Source: Clostridiales bacterium S5-A14a | GTDB taxonomy: Bacteria; Bacillota; Clostridia; Peptostreptococcales; Anaerovoracaceae | Reading direction: 5' to 3' | NCBI GenBank assembly: GCA_000758905.1 | Contig: JRNA01000011.1 | Location: 44,472 to 108,471 of the forward strand | Length of the DNA stretch: 64,000 nucleotides | Shown: positions 36,370-44,884 of the stretch, in pieces | How the letters are laid out: every line of letters starts with the position of its first letter | Position numbering within the stretch: position 1 is the first letter of the stretch | The notes under the pieces: model-generated | The model's database searches: none | What the model saw: the letters and a program-made list of their open reading frames with translations, nothing else | Told to the model about the DNA's origin: nothing | Program-made: the position numbers and the translations under genes

Positions 36370-37359
36370 ATGGAAAGACAAGCATATAACAATTTGACGG
36401 TCGCATCCGCTCCTCACCTTGTGACGACACTTGATACGACCAAAACAATGGCTTATGTTTTATTAGCCCTTGTTCCTTCATTCCTCGTAAGCACCTACGT
36501 ATTTGGATGGAGAGTAATCCTTTTGACAGCAGTCTGTGTGATTGCTTCTGTGGGATTCGAATATGGATATAACTATTTGGCGCACAAAAGACAGACGGTG
36601 CATGACTTATCCGCTGCGGTTACGGGCGTGCTTATTGCCTTCAACGTGCCTTCAAGCCTACCTGTATGGATGGCAGTAATTGGCTGTTTTGTTGCAATCG
36701 TAATAGTTAAACAACTTTACGGTGGACTTGGTAAGAACGTAGCAAACCCTGCAATAGTTGCTAGAATTGTATTATTTGTTTCTTTTGCTACGCAGATGAC
36801 AAGCTGGCCTCTACCTGTTACGGTAAAAGCTGCCGACGCAACTACAGGAGCAACTCCACTTGGAATTTTGGCTGAAGGTTCCGCTAAGGATCTCCCATCC
36901 AACATGGAAATGTTCCTTGGATTCATCGGAGGATCTCTAGGTGAGGTTAGTGCTATCGCATTGCTCATAGGCGGAATCTTCCTAATCGTTAAGAAGATAA
37001 TTCTTCCTCATACTCCAGTTGCATTTATCGGAACTGTATTCGTGTTTGCACTTATTTATTACGGAATTAAGGGAGACGGAAACGCACTTAACATGGCTAT
37101 CTTCCACGTATGTGCAGGTGGTGTTATGCTTGGTGCATTCTTCATGGCAACTGACTATGTAACATCTCCAATCCTTCCAAAGGGCAAGATTGTGTTTGGT
37201 ATAGGATGCGGAATCATAACTATGGCTATTAGACTTTGGGGTGCATATCCTGAAGGCGTTTCATTCTCTATCTTGCTTATGAACATAATGACTCCGCTTA
37301 TTGATAATTTCTTCATCAAGAGAAACGTTGTAGGAGGTGTAAAGAAAAATGAAAAATAA
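36370..37359 (+). CDS. rnfD: Rnf complex subunit D
   Basis: Polytopic membrane subunit (about ten helices in 329 residues) related to NqrB. Contains DATTGATPLG, the Thr-containing motif for covalent FMN, and the NqrB-like segment VANPAIVARIVLF. It takes part in electron transfer across the membrane and ion pumping. Start ATG follows the rnfC stop directly (TAAATGG); the 3' end overlaps rnfG by 11 bp. Confidence 0.96.
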   Translation: MERQAYNNLTVASAPHLVTTLDTTKTMAYVLLALVPSFLVSTYVFGWRVILLTAVCVIASVGFEYGYNYLAHKRQTVHDLSAAVTGVLIAFNVPSSLPVWMAVIGCFVAIVIVKQLYGGLGKNVANPAIVARIVLFVSFATQMTSWPLPVTVKAADATTGATPLGILAEGSAKDLPSNMEMFLGFIGGSLGEVSAIALLIGGIFLIVKKIILPHTPVAFIGTVFVFALIYYGIKGDGNALNMAIFHVCAGGVMLGAFFMATDYVTSPILPKGKIVFGIGCGIITMAIRLWGAYPEGVSFSILLMNIMTPLIDNFFIKRNVVGGVKKNEK

Positions 37360-37921
37360 TAACACTTTCAAAGAATACGTTGCTCCAATTGTTGTTCTGG
37401 TAGCGATCTGTCTTGTAATCACAACTGCTCTTGCTGCAACATACGGTGTGGCAAAGCCTATAATTGATGACAATGCTAAGAAGACAGCAGATAAGACTAG
37501 AACAGAACTTCTTCCTGCTGCAGATAAATTCACTGAATTCGATGGCGACCTTGTTGTACTTGAGAAAGATAAAGTTTTCGTAGAAGACTGTTTTGTAGCA
37601 GATAACAAGGAAGGTATTGTAGTAACCGTTAAGACCAAATCTTTTGGTGGACTATTGACCGAGATGGTTGGAATCGATAAGAACGGTGCAATTACAGGCG
37701 TAAAGGTTGTTGACCACGCAGATACTCCAGGCCTTGGAACCAAGGCTCACGATCCTAAGCATTTAAAGCAGTACAAAGGTAAGGCTGAGCTTATGGATCA
37801 GGATATTAAGAAAGATACAAGTATCAACGCAGTAACTGGTGCTACTATTTCTTCAAATGGTGTTCACCACGGTGTATTTGCTGCACTTGAACAGTTTAAG
37901 AAGGTGGGAGGTGTCAAATAA
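37349..37921 (+). CDS. rnfG: Rnf complex subunit G
   Basis: 190-residue subunit with one N-terminal membrane helix (VAPIVVLVAICLVITTALAATYG) and an extracytoplasmic FMN-binding domain. The covalent flavin site is VTGATISSNGV near the C-terminus. Homologue of NqrC. Overlaps rnfD by 11 bp and shares one base (TAATG) with rnfE. Confidence 0.96.
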   Translation: MKNNNTFKEYVAPIVVLVAICLVITTALAATYGVAKPIIDDNAKKTADKTRTELLPAADKFTEFDGDLVVLEKDKVFVEDCFVADNKEGIVVTVKTKSFGGLLTEMVGIDKNGAITGVKVVDHADTPGLGTKAHDPKHLKQYKGKAELMDQDIKKDTSINAVTGATISSNGVHHGVFAALEQFKKVGGVK

Positions 37922-38724
37922 TGAAAGATAATAAATTGGCGATCCTGACCAAAGGTATTATTAAGGAAAACCCTGTATTGGTGCTTCTCCTTGGTACATG
38001 TCCTACACTCGCAACAACAAGCTCTGTGTTTAACGGTCTAGGAATGGGAGTTTCAGCTATGGCTGTACTCATTTGTTCGAACATTGTAATATCACTATTG
38101 AGAAATATTATTCCAGATAAGGTTAGAATCCCTTGCTACATTGTAGTAATTGCAGGATTTGTAACAGTTGTTCAGATGCTTTTACAGGCTTTTGTGCCTG
38201 CACTATACTCATCTCTGGGCTTATTTATTCCACTTATTGTAGTAAACTGCATCATACTTGGAAGAGCTGAGATGTTCGCAAGCAAAAATAATGTGCTCGA
38301 TTCAGCCCTTGATGGTATCGGAATGGGCCTTGGATTTACACTTGCACTAGGTTGCATGGGCGCAGTTAGAGAGTTTTTCGGAGCTGGAAGCCTTCTCGGA
38401 TTTAACATTCTTGGAGGACACATTGAGCAGATGGGAATCTTCAATCTTGCTCCTGGTGGATTCTTCGTATTTGCACTCTTGATTGCAGGCGTTTATGTTA
38501 TTACTAAAGATAAATCTAAGTTAGTAAGAGAATTCGGATGCTCAGGTTTCAGAACTACTGAAGCTGAGAGAAGAACTGCAGAAAAGGCTAAAAAGGCTGA
38601 AGCTGCTAAAGCTGCAAAAGCTGAGGCTGCAAAGGCTGAACCTGCAAAGGTTGAAGCTCCAAATCCACAGGAAAGAGAAGCTAAGCCTGAAGTTAATGCT
38701 AAAGTAGAAGTTAAGGAGGGCTAA
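37921..38724 (+). CDS. rnfE: Rnf complex subunit E, with Ala/Lys/Glu-rich C-terminal extension
   Basis: Six-helix membrane subunit homologous to NqrD and paralogous to RnfA. Together they hold a transmembrane [2Fe-2S] site through Cys residues such as those in LLLGTCPTLATT and LALGCMGAVREFFG. Usual length is about 200-220 residues. This one has 267, because about 55 residues of a repetitive Lys-Ala-Glu-Pro tail (residues about 210-267) follow the last helix. The tail looks like a flexible or helical cytoplasmic arm. Confidence 0.95.
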   Translation: MKDNKLAILTKGIIKENPVLVLLLGTCPTLATTSSVFNGLGMGVSAMAVLICSNIVISLLRNIIPDKVRIPCYIVVIAGFVTVVQMLLQAFVPALYSSLGLFIPLIVVNCIILGRAEMFASKNNVLDSALDGIGMGLGFTLALGCMGAVREFFGAGSLLGFNILGGHIEQMGIFNLAPGGFFVFALLIAGVYVITKDKSKLVREFGCSGFRTTEAERRTAEKAKKAEAAKAAKAEAAKAEPAKVEAPNPQEREAKPEVNAKVEVKEG

Positions 38725-38725
38725 A

Positions 38726-39304
38726 ATGGGAGAAAAAATCACCATAGTAATGAGTATGGTTCTGGTTAATAACTACGTATTAGCTCAGTTCCTTGGTATA
38801 TGTCCATTCCTCGGAGTTTCTAAGAAGTTGGATTCAGCATCAGGCATGGGAATTGCCGTAATATTTGTAATGGTACTTGCAACAGCAGCCACTTGGCCAA
38901 TTATGCAAGTTTTGAATCAATTTGATATAGGATACTTACAGACAGTAGTATTCATTTTAATTATCGCAGCACTTGTTCAGCTGGTAGAAATGATGCTTAA
39001 GAAATTTATGCCATCACTTCACAAAGCACTTGGCGTATACTTGCCTTTGATCACAACAAACTGTGCTGTACTAGGTGTTTGTATTTCAAACATCGATGCA
39101 GGATATAACTATATAGATGCCCTATTCAATGCAGCAGGTGCAGGACTAGGTTTCCTTCTTGCAATGGTTCTATTTGCAGGTGTAAGACAGAAACTTGAAA
39201 ACTCTGATGGCGTACCTGAGGCATTCAAGGGTGTTCCGATTACGCTGATAACAGCAGCAATGCTTTCCATGGGCTTCATGGGATTCAGCGGATTGTTCCA
39301 ATAA
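38726..39304 (+). CDS. rnfA: Rnf complex subunit A
   Basis: 192-residue, six-helix membrane subunit homologous to NqrE. Key Cys-containing motifs are QFLGICPFLGVSK and ITTNCAVLGVCISN. Starts 1 base after the rnfE stop, behind AAGGAGG located in the rnfE tail. Confidence 0.96.
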   Translation: MGEKITIVMSMVLVNNYVLAQFLGICPFLGVSKKLDSASGMGIAVIFVMVLATAATWPIMQVLNQFDIGYLQTVVFILIIAALVQLVEMMLKKFMPSLHKALGVYLPLITTNCAVLGVCISNIDAGYNYIDALFNAAGAGLGFLLAMVLFAGVRQKLENSDGVPEAFKGVPITLITAAMLSMGFMGFSGLFQ

Positions 39305-39316
39305 GGAGGCACGATA

Positions 39317-40162
39317 ATGTTAACACCGATTTTAATTGTCGTTGCCATTGGTCTTGTTGCGGCAGCGATGCTAACGATTGCATCAAAAGTTTTCTTTGTT
39401 CCTGTAGATGAAACATTTGCAACTCTTCGTGCAGAACTTCCAGGTGCAAACTGTGGAGCATGTGGATATGCAGGATGTGATGACTATGCTAATGCAATGG
39501 CAGAAGATAGGAGTGTAAGTTGCTCGAAATGTCCTGTAGGTGGTCCTGATGTGGCTGCTAAACTTGCTGAAATACTTGGTGTTGAAGCAGGCGGTGGAGA
39601 TAGGGATGTTGCTGTAGTTCAGTGCTATGGTACCAATGAAGCAACAAAGAAGATTATGGAATACAGCGGTATTCAGACATGTTCTGCTGCAAAACAGTTC
39701 TTTGGCGGAGTATCAGCTTGTCCTTACGGTTGCATAGGTCTTGGTGACTGCGAAAGAGTATGTGAATTCGACGCTATCAAAGTTATCGACGGAGTAGCAC
39801 AGGTTGACAGAGAAGCATGTGTTGCTTGCGGAATGTGTGCTAAGGCATGTCCTAACTCAGTTATCAGAATTTCAACTGAAAAGAACAAAGTAGTAGTACA
39901 GTGCCGCTCAATTGCAGCAGGTGCTCAGGTAAGGAAGGTATGCTCTAACGGATGCATAGGATGTAAGATGTGCGAAAAAGCATGTAAATTTGATGCAGTT
40001 CACGTTGAAGACAATCTTGCATTTATCGATCCTGAAAAGTGTAAAAACTGTGGAGCATGTGCAAAGGTTTGCCCTACTTACGCAATCGTTAATATGAGGA
40101 AACCTCCTGTAAAGAAAGCACCAGCAGTTAAAAAGGCTGAAAAAGACGAGCCAGCTGCATAG
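39317..40162 (+). CDS. rnfB: Rnf complex subunit B (ferredoxin-accepting iron-sulfur subunit)
   Basis: Electron-entry subunit. An N-terminal membrane helix is followed by the four-Cys motif CGACGYAGCDDYA, the CPVGGP segment and three or more ferredoxin-type [4Fe-4S] motifs (CPYGCIGLGDCERVC; CVACGMCAKACP; CIGCKMCEKACK; CKNCGACAKVCP). 281 residues, ending in a short Lys/Pro/Ala tail. Last gene of the operon, with a terminator 45 bases after the stop. The full complex oxidises reduced ferredoxin with NAD+ and pumps Na+ or H+. Confidence 0.97.
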   Translation: MLTPILIVVAIGLVAAAMLTIASKVFFVPVDETFATLRAELPGANCGACGYAGCDDYANAMAEDRSVSCSKCPVGGPDVAAKLAEILGVEAGGGDRDVAVVQCYGTNEATKKIMEYSGIQTCSAAKQFFGGVSACPYGCIGLGDCERVCEFDAIKVIDGVAQVDREACVACGMCAKACPNSVIRISTEKNKVVVQCRSIAAGAQVRKVCSNGCIGCKMCEKACKFDAVHVEDNLAFIDPEKCKNCGACAKVCPTYAIVNMRKPPVKKAPAVKKAEKDEPAA

Positions 40163-40205
40163 TTAGCTAATATAACGGTCGTTGATTGACCTGAAAACAA
40201 ATGTG

Positions 40206-40242
40206 AATGCCGCCTAGGTTTTCTAAATCGGGCGGCATTTTG
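40206..40242 (+). terminator. Terminator of rnf operon
   Basis: AATGCCGCC and GGCGGCATT form a 9-bp stem around a 16-base loop, followed by TTTTG. Confidence 0.8.
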
Positions 40243-40295
40243 ATGCTAGTTTAATTTACAAGATATTCTATTTTGTGCAGTGCATATTGTGCATA

Positions 40296-40324
40296 TTGTA
40301 AAACTACGGCTTGAGGACTATAAT
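40296..40324 (+). promoter_or_regulatory. Promoter abutting the ecfA1 start codon (predicted leaderless mRNA)
   Basis: TTGTAA (40296-40301), a 17-bp spacer and a perfect TATAAT (40319-40324). Only six bases separate the -10 box from the ATG at 40331, so transcription should start at or next to the A of the start codon. Confidence 0.65.
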
Positions 40325-40330
40325 GTAAAC

Positions 40331-41176
40331 ATGAGTAATATTGTAGAAATTGAAAATTTAATATTTGAATACGCTGCAAACGAAGAAGAACATCAGGAAT
40401 TGAAGAAAGCCATAGATAATGTTTCTTTTGCTATAGAGAAGGGTACGTTTACGGCAATTATTGGGAAAAATGGATCCGGCAAATCAACTCTAGCGAAAAA
40501 TCTAAATGGGCTTTTGATTCCAAGCTCAGGTAGAATACTGATCGCAGGACTAGATACAAGAGATGACGAACTAGTTTGGCAGATCAGACAGACAGCTGGT
40601 ATGGTTTTCCAAAACCCTGATAATCAGCTTGTTTCGAGCATAGTTGAGGACGATATCGCATTCGGCCCTGAAAACCTTGGAATTGCACCACATGAGATAA
40701 GGGAGCGAGTAGACGATTCAATTGCCGCAGTGGGTATGAGTAAATTCCTTCATGACGCGCCGCATCATTTATCAGGGGGGCAGAAGCAGAGGATTGCAAT
40801 CGCAGGTGTTTTGGCGATGAAACCTGACTGTATTATCTTTGATGAGCCAACGGCGATGCTTGATCCACAGGGCAGAAACGATGTGATGAAAATTATCAAG
40901 GAACTAAGCAAGGAAGGCATTACAATAATTTTGATAACACATTTCATGGAAGAAGCTGCTGAAGCGGATCGAGTAATAATTATGAATGAGGGAAAGATAC
41001 TGCTTGATGGTAGACCGTCGGTCGTATTTAAACAAGAAGAAACACTAAAAAATGCAAACATGGAACTTCCGATGGCCGTCGACATGGCTAAGAGGCTTAG
41101 GAGAAGAGGCATAGAAGTGCCTGATTTTGTAACTACAGAAGAGGAACTGGTTGATTTCATATGTCAGTACAGGTAA
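40331..41176 (+). CDS. ecfA1: ECF transporter ATP-binding subunit A1
   Basis: First ATPase of the energy-coupling module that powers vitamin-type S components. About 281 residues. It has Walker A (GKNGSGKST), Q-loop (FQNPDNQL), signature (LSGGQKQR), Walker B (CIIFDEPTAMLDP) and H-loop (ITHFMEEAAEADR). Homologues start at the equivalent of MSNIVEIENLIFEY, so ATG 40331 is chosen. A longer frame from 40280 would pass through the promoter. No Shine-Dalgarno sequence lies at the proper distance, in agreement with leaderless initiation. It overlaps ecfA2 by 16 bp. Confidence 0.93.
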   Translation: MSNIVEIENLIFEYAANEEEHQELKKAIDNVSFAIEKGTFTAIIGKNGSGKSTLAKNLNGLLIPSSGRILIAGLDTRDDELVWQIRQTAGMVFQNPDNQLVSSIVEDDIAFGPENLGIAPHEIRERVDDSIAAVGMSKFLHDAPHHLSGGQKQRIAIAGVLAMKPDCIIFDEPTAMLDPQGRNDVMKIIKELSKEGITIILITHFMEEAAEADRVIIMNEGKILLDGRPSVVFKQEETLKNANMELPMAVDMAKRLRRRGIEVPDFVTTEEELVDFICQYR

Positions 41177-42027
41177 AAAATATTTTTCATACATATAACA
41201 AGGGCAATCCGGATGCGAAAATCGCTCTAAAGGATGTGAGCTTTTCTATTCATGATGGAGAGATTCTCGGGGTAATCGGTCATACCGGCTCTGGGAAATC
41301 TACTATGCTCCAGCATCTTAACGGACTCCTAAAGCCTGACAGCGGTCAGATTATAATAGGCGATATTGACATAACTGATGAGAAGGTTAAGATGACCGAG
41401 ATAAGAAAGCGTGTTGGTCTTGTCTTTCAGTATCCTGAATATCAGCTGTTTGAAGAAACAGTAGCAAAAGACGTTGCGTTCGGACCGAAAAATCTTGGAA
41501 TGTCCGATGAGGAGATTGAAAAGACTGTTCGAAAATCTCTTGAAATGGTCGGTCTATCCTACGATGAAATTGCGGGCAGATCTCCATTTGAACTTTCGGG
41601 AGGACAAAAGAGAAGAGTTGCTATTGCGGGCGTGATAGCGATGAATCCAGAGGTTCTAATTTTGGATGAGCCTACATCGGGTCTCGATCCCCATGCACAT
41701 ATGGAAGTCCTGAATATGATCAGGAAAATTCACAAAGAATCAACAGGCATAATAATTTTTGTATCGCATAATATGAGAGATGTTGCAAATATGTCAGACA
41801 AGGTTCTTGTCATGGATAGAGGCAGCGTTGTTGCATTCGATACACCTGACGAAATCTTTAAAAAGCGAGAAATGCTCAGGAATATCGGATTGAGCACGAC
41901 GCCGTCAGCTGTTTTGTTCGATAAACTCGATGACAGGGGGATTCACATAGAATCTGACGCGGTTAGAATTGACGATGTTGAGGAAGCACTCTTCGGCTAT
42001 TTGACAGGGGGTGTAAGCCGTGATTAG
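41161..42027 (+). CDS. ecfA2: ECF transporter ATP-binding subunit A2
   Basis: 288-residue second ATPase of the heterodimer. Walker A GHTGSGKST, Q-loop FQYPEYQLF, signature LSGGQKRR, Walker B VLILDEPTSGLDP and H-loop VSHNMRD. The A2-typical C-terminal region has RNIGLSTTPSAVLFDKL. Overlaps ecfA1 by 16 bp and ecfT by 8 bp, so the three subunits are translationally coupled. Confidence 0.95.
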   Translation: MSVQVKNIFHTYNKGNPDAKIALKDVSFSIHDGEILGVIGHTGSGKSTMLQHLNGLLKPDSGQIIIGDIDITDEKVKMTEIRKRVGLVFQYPEYQLFEETVAKDVAFGPKNLGMSDEEIEKTVRKSLEMVGLSYDEIAGRSPFELSGGQKRRVAIAGVIAMNPEVLILDEPTSGLDPHAHMEVLNMIRKIHKESTGIIIFVSHNMRDVANMSDKVLVMDRGSVVAFDTPDEIFKKREMLRNIGLSTTPSAVLFDKLDDRGIHIESDAVRIDDVEEALFGYLTGGVSRD

Positions 42028-42823
42028 GGACATTACACTTGGACAATTTTATCCGTCAAAATCAGTGATTCACGAGCTTGACCCGCGTACGAAAATAATC
42101 CTAACACTTGCCTTCATAATACAGCTTTTTGTTGTTCGAGGCTTCCTGGGATTTGCAATCTCTGCTGTGCCGCTGATTCTGATGATATCACTTTCAAAGG
42201 TGCCACTGCGTTTTATTCTTCGTGGTATGAAGCCAATATTTTTCATATTGATTTTCACATTCCTTTTGAACATGTTCATGTATCCGGGAGAGATAATCTT
42301 TAAATTAGGATTCCTTGAACTGACAAAAGAGGGCATTTATAAGGCGTTCTTTATGGGAATAAGACTAATGATGCTCATAATCGGCTCATCGCTCTTGACC
42401 TTTACGACAACGCCGATTAAGCTAACAGACGGAATTGAGGCACTGATACATCCAACCAAGAGAATCGGTGTGCCAACGCATGAGATTGCAATGATGATGT
42501 CGATTGCGCTGAGATTCATTCCGACTTTAATCGACGAAACCGACAAAATAATGAAGGCTCAACAGGCAAGGGGTGCAGACTTTGAGAGTGGCAATATTTT
42601 GCAGCGAGGCAAGGCGCTGATTCCAATCCTTGTACCGCTTTTTGTGAGCGCATTCCAAATCGCACAGGATCTTGCAATGGCGATGGAGGCAAGATGTTAC
42701 CGCGGTGGAGAAGGTCGTACGCGCTTGCACGCAATGGTCTATGAGAAGAAGGACTATGTTGCATTCGCAATTTCAGCAACTTTCTTTGCGATGGTTGTTG
42801 CAGAAAACATTTTAACAAAATAG
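42020..42823 (+). CDS. ecfT: ECF transporter transmembrane subunit T
   Basis: 267-residue membrane scaffold linking the ATPases to interchangeable S components. Opens with DITLGQFYPSKSVIHELDPRTKI, has five to six helices, and carries the two coupling-helix motifs with Ala-Arg-Gly (QQARGADFESG) and Ala-Arg-Cys (MEARCYRGGEGRT). The GTG start has AGGGGG upstream inside ecfA2. Confidence 0.95.
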   Translation: MIRDITLGQFYPSKSVIHELDPRTKIILTLAFIIQLFVVRGFLGFAISAVPLILMISLSKVPLRFILRGMKPIFFILIFTFLLNMFMYPGEIIFKLGFLELTKEGIYKAFFMGIRLMMLIIGSSLLTFTTTPIKLTDGIEALIHPTKRIGVPTHEIAMMMSIALRFIPTLIDETDKIMKAQQARGADFESGNILQRGKALIPILVPLFVSAFQIAQDLAMAMEARCYRGGEGRTRLHAMVYEKKDYVAFAISATFFAMVVAENILTK

Positions 42824-42883
42824 AATTCAAGATTATTAAAACAAGGATTTAATAAATATATTAAAACATTAGAAAGGGCTTTT

Positions 42884-43360
42884 ATGAAATTTTCAACTAA
42901 AAAAATAGCTATCGCAGCAATTATAGCTGCAATATACGCCGTTATTACAATTGTTATCGCACCTCTGAGCTATGGCATGATGCAGCTCAGATTCTCCGAG
43001 GCACTTACGATATTGCCTGTTTTTACCCCCGTTGCTATACCAGGACTTTTCATTGGTTGCCTAATTGCAAATCTTTTGAGCCCGGTAGGAGTGGTTGATG
43101 TAATCTTTGGCAGCTTGGCTTCACTTATTTCAGCAATCGGTACATACAAACTTAGGCATAATATGTGGCTTGCTCCACTGCCACCAGTTATTGTAAATGC
43201 AGTCGTTGTAGGCATAATGCTAAAATATTACTATGGTGTTGATGCGTCACTTATTTTGTGCATGCTCTGGGTTGCAGGCGGACAGGCTCTTGCTTGCTAT
43301 GGACTTGGATTGCCACTAAAAAAACTTTTGGACAAACACAAGAATATATTTGATGCGTAA
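42884..43360 (+). CDS. queT: QueT-family ECF S component (queuosine-precursor uptake)
   Basis: 158-residue small membrane protein with about five or six helices. Contains the QueT-type FSEALTILPVFTPVAIPGLFIGCLIANLLSPVG segment. It would bind a queuosine precursor (preQ0, preQ1 or queuine) and be energised by the EcfA1A2T module encoded directly upstream. It begins 60 bases after ecfT with its own AGAAAGGG site. No preQ1 riboswitch signature is visible in that gap. trmB follows within 10 bases. Confidence 0.9.
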   Translation: MKFSTKKIAIAAIIAAIYAVITIVIAPLSYGMMQLRFSEALTILPVFTPVAIPGLFIGCLIANLLSPVGVVDVIFGSLASLISAIGTYKLRHNMWLAPLPPVIVNAVVVGIMLKYYYGVDASLILCMLWVAGGQALACYGLGLPLKKLLDKHKNIFDA

Positions 43361-43370
43361 ATGGTGAGTG

Positions 43371-44027
43371 ATGAGACAGAGAAAGACCAAGAATCTTGAA
43401 GAAAAGCTTCTCGATTATGACGATATCCTCATAAAAAAAGAGAATATTAGGCCAGGGCACTGGCTTGAAGATTTTTTCGGCAACAAAACAGCTGAAAACT
43501 CTAGGTTGTACGTTGAAATAGGCTGCGGTAAGGGACGCTTCATAACAGAAATGGCTAAACAAAATCCAGGAGATTATTTTGTGGCTGTTGAAGGACAGCC
43601 TAGCGTGGCACATAAGGCTTTAAAGTTAACGGATTCAATGGATATCGGCAATTTGCGATTTTATATAGGGTACGTAGACTCACCCGAGGATATGTGGGCA
43701 AAGAATGAACTCGCTGGGATATATCTCAATTTTAGTGATCCATGGCCCAAGAAGCGACATGCCAAGAGGCGTCTAACACATCACAAGAAGTTAATCGCCT
43801 ATTCGCGATTGGTAGGTGAAGAGGGTTTCATTCAGTTTAAAACGGATAATGATGGACTTTTTGAATCTGCACTTGAGGAAATCGAAATTGCGGGGCTAGG
43901 AATAAGTGAGTTAACCAGGGATCTTCACAATTCGGAGTATGCTCATAACAATATAATGACTGAGTATGAGGAAAAGTTCTCAAACCTTGGAGAAAAGATT
44001 AATATGGTTAAGATTATGGGCAAGTAA
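43371..44027 (+). CDS. trmB: tRNA (guanine-N7-)-methyltransferase
   Basis: Methylates G46 of tRNA with SAM. The 219-residue protein shows the TrmB fold: SAM-binding EIGCGKGRFITEMA, acidic YVDSPEDM, and the diagnostic NFSDPWPKKRHAKRRLTH followed by TDNDGLFESALEE. Start ATG 43371 is preferred over the GTG directly before it, because ATGGTGAG a few bases upstream can serve as ribosome-binding site. Co-localised with queT, another tRNA-modification gene. Confidence 0.95.
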   Translation: MRQRKTKNLEEKLLDYDDILIKKENIRPGHWLEDFFGNKTAENSRLYVEIGCGKGRFITEMAKQNPGDYFVAVEGQPSVAHKALKLTDSMDIGNLRFYIGYVDSPEDMWAKNELAGIYLNFSDPWPKKRHAKRRLTHHKKLIAYSRLVGEEGFIQFKTDNDGLFESALEEIEIAGLGISELTRDLHNSEYAHNNIMTEYEEKFSNLGEKINMVKIMGK

Positions 44028-44147
44028 AAGCCGAAGAGATGCGGGCCGGAACTAGACTGGAAGTCGTTTTTACTCCGTTGGATATAGCGTTTATGGATAT
44101 GTCTTGACAACTAAGATATTACATTTACGGATATGGCTTATGGCACC

Positions 44148-44176
44148 TTGCACATAGAGATATTTTGTTGTAAAAT
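44148..44176 (+). promoter_or_regulatory. Promoter of tRNA-Gly
   Basis: TTGCAC (44148-44153), 17-bp spacer, TAAAAT (44171-44176), about 33 bases before the mature tRNA. The -10 sequence matches that of the tRNA-Thr promoter. Confidence 0.65.
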
Positions 44177-44209
44177 ATCAAACATAAAGAGGCTCTTGAT
44201 GAGCATCTT

Positions 44210-44283
44210 GCGGATGTAGTTTAGTGGTAAAATATGGCCTTCCCAAGGCTAGGTTGTGGGTTCGATTCCCATCATCCGCTCCA
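44210..44283 (+). tRNA. tRNA-Gly (anticodon CCC)
   Basis: 74-nt cloverleaf: acceptor GCGGATG / CATCCGC, anticodon stem TGGCC / GGCTA, loop TTCCCAA with anticodon CCC reading GGG, T arm TGGG-TTCGATT-CCCA and encoded CCA. The D arm is A/T rich. Confidence 0.95.
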
Positions 44284-44295
44284 ACAATAAAAAAT

Positions 44296-44333
44296 AAAAC
44301 GGTTGCAATCACTTGGTTACAGCCGTTTTTGTT
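44296..44333 (+). terminator. Terminator after tRNA-Gly
   Basis: AAAACGGTTG pairs with CAGCCGTTTT (one G-T pair) around a 14-base loop, followed by T-rich sequence. Confidence 0.8.
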
Positions 44334-44350
44334 TTCTAAAAATGAAAATT

Positions 44351-44372
44351 GACAGCAACCGTGACAGCAACC
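44351..44372 (+). repeat. 10-bp direct repeat beside tRNA-Gly (possible attachment-site remnant)
   Basis: GACAGCAACC occurs twice, 12 bp apart, about 70 bases after the tRNA. Such short repeats next to a tRNA 3' end are often seen at integrase-element borders. No integrase gene remains. The rest of the gene-free stretch to 44550 holds no further recognisable feature. Confidence 0.3.
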
Positions 44373-44549
44373 AGAATTTAAAAACTTTTTTTCTAGCCAC
44401 AATCTATTGTTAAATAACTTTGCAGCGGGTATGCGATTATTTTGCATAAGATTCAAAGAATCAACCATTGGATACATTTTACAAGAACCTCACATGTGGA
44501 GACTATAGCGTTGATACAAAAAGATGTATAAAATTTAAAATCACTTAAT

Positions 44550-44590
44550 AATGACAATGTATTGACATTGCACGAATAAACTTATATAAT
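44550..44590 (+). promoter_or_regulatory. Consensus promoter with overlapping palindrome for relB-yafQ
   Basis: A perfect TTGACA (44562-44567), 17-bp spacer and perfect TATAAT (44585-44590). A near-perfect palindrome AATGACAAT-GT-ATTGACATT (44550-44569) covers the -35 box. This is the expected layout for autorepression by the RelB antitoxin and the toxin-antitoxin complex. Confidence 0.75.
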
Positions 44591-44611
44591 TATCCTAAAG
44601 GAGATGATGAA

Positions 44612-44884
44612 ATGGCTACAACAAATTTGAATATAAGGACAGATAAAGAAATAAAAGAAGCAGCAGAAAAAATCTATTCTAGTTTAGGTTTAAATATGAC
44701 TACCGCCATTAATATGTTTTTAAGGGCAAGCATTAGAGAAAGTGGAATTCCATTTGGTTTAAAACTTGATATTCCAAGTGATGAAACCATAAAAGCTATA
44801 GAAGAAGGAAGAGTGATAGCTAAAGATAAGAATGTTACAGCTTATGATAGTATGGATGACTTGAGGGAAGCTCTTGAAGTATAA
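44612..44884 (+). CDS. relB: RelB/DinJ-family antitoxin
   Basis: 90-residue type II antitoxin. The N-terminal ribbon-helix-helix (TTNLNIRTDKEIKEAAEKIYSSLGLNMTTAINMFLR) dimerises and binds the operator. The C-terminal, acidic part (AYDSMDDLREALEV) would wrap and neutralise the toxin. Strong AAGGAGATG site. Overlaps the toxin gene by 11 bp. In an A-rich islet between tRNA-Gly and the pot operon, probably acquired. Confidence 0.93.
   Translation: MATTNLNIRTDKEIKEAAEKIYSSLGLNMTTAINMFLRASIRESGIPFGLKLDIPSDETIKAIEEGRVIAKDKNVTAYDSMDDLREALEV

Noticed and set aside
38542..38745. Minus-strand frame opposite the rnfE tail
   Set aside because: A Ser/Phe/Leu-only translation caused by the repetitive Lys-Ala-Glu tail on the plus strand.
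42824..42883. Possible preQ1 riboswitch before queT
   Set aside because: The 60-base gap is plain A/T-rich DNA without the preQ1 hairpin and A-rich tail.
44178..44477. Minus-strand open frame of 99 codons over the tRNA-Gly gene
   Set aside because: It is antisense to tRNA-Gly and its terminator. The GADDGNRTHNL...-like translation is a well-known artefact of reading tRNA genes backwards.
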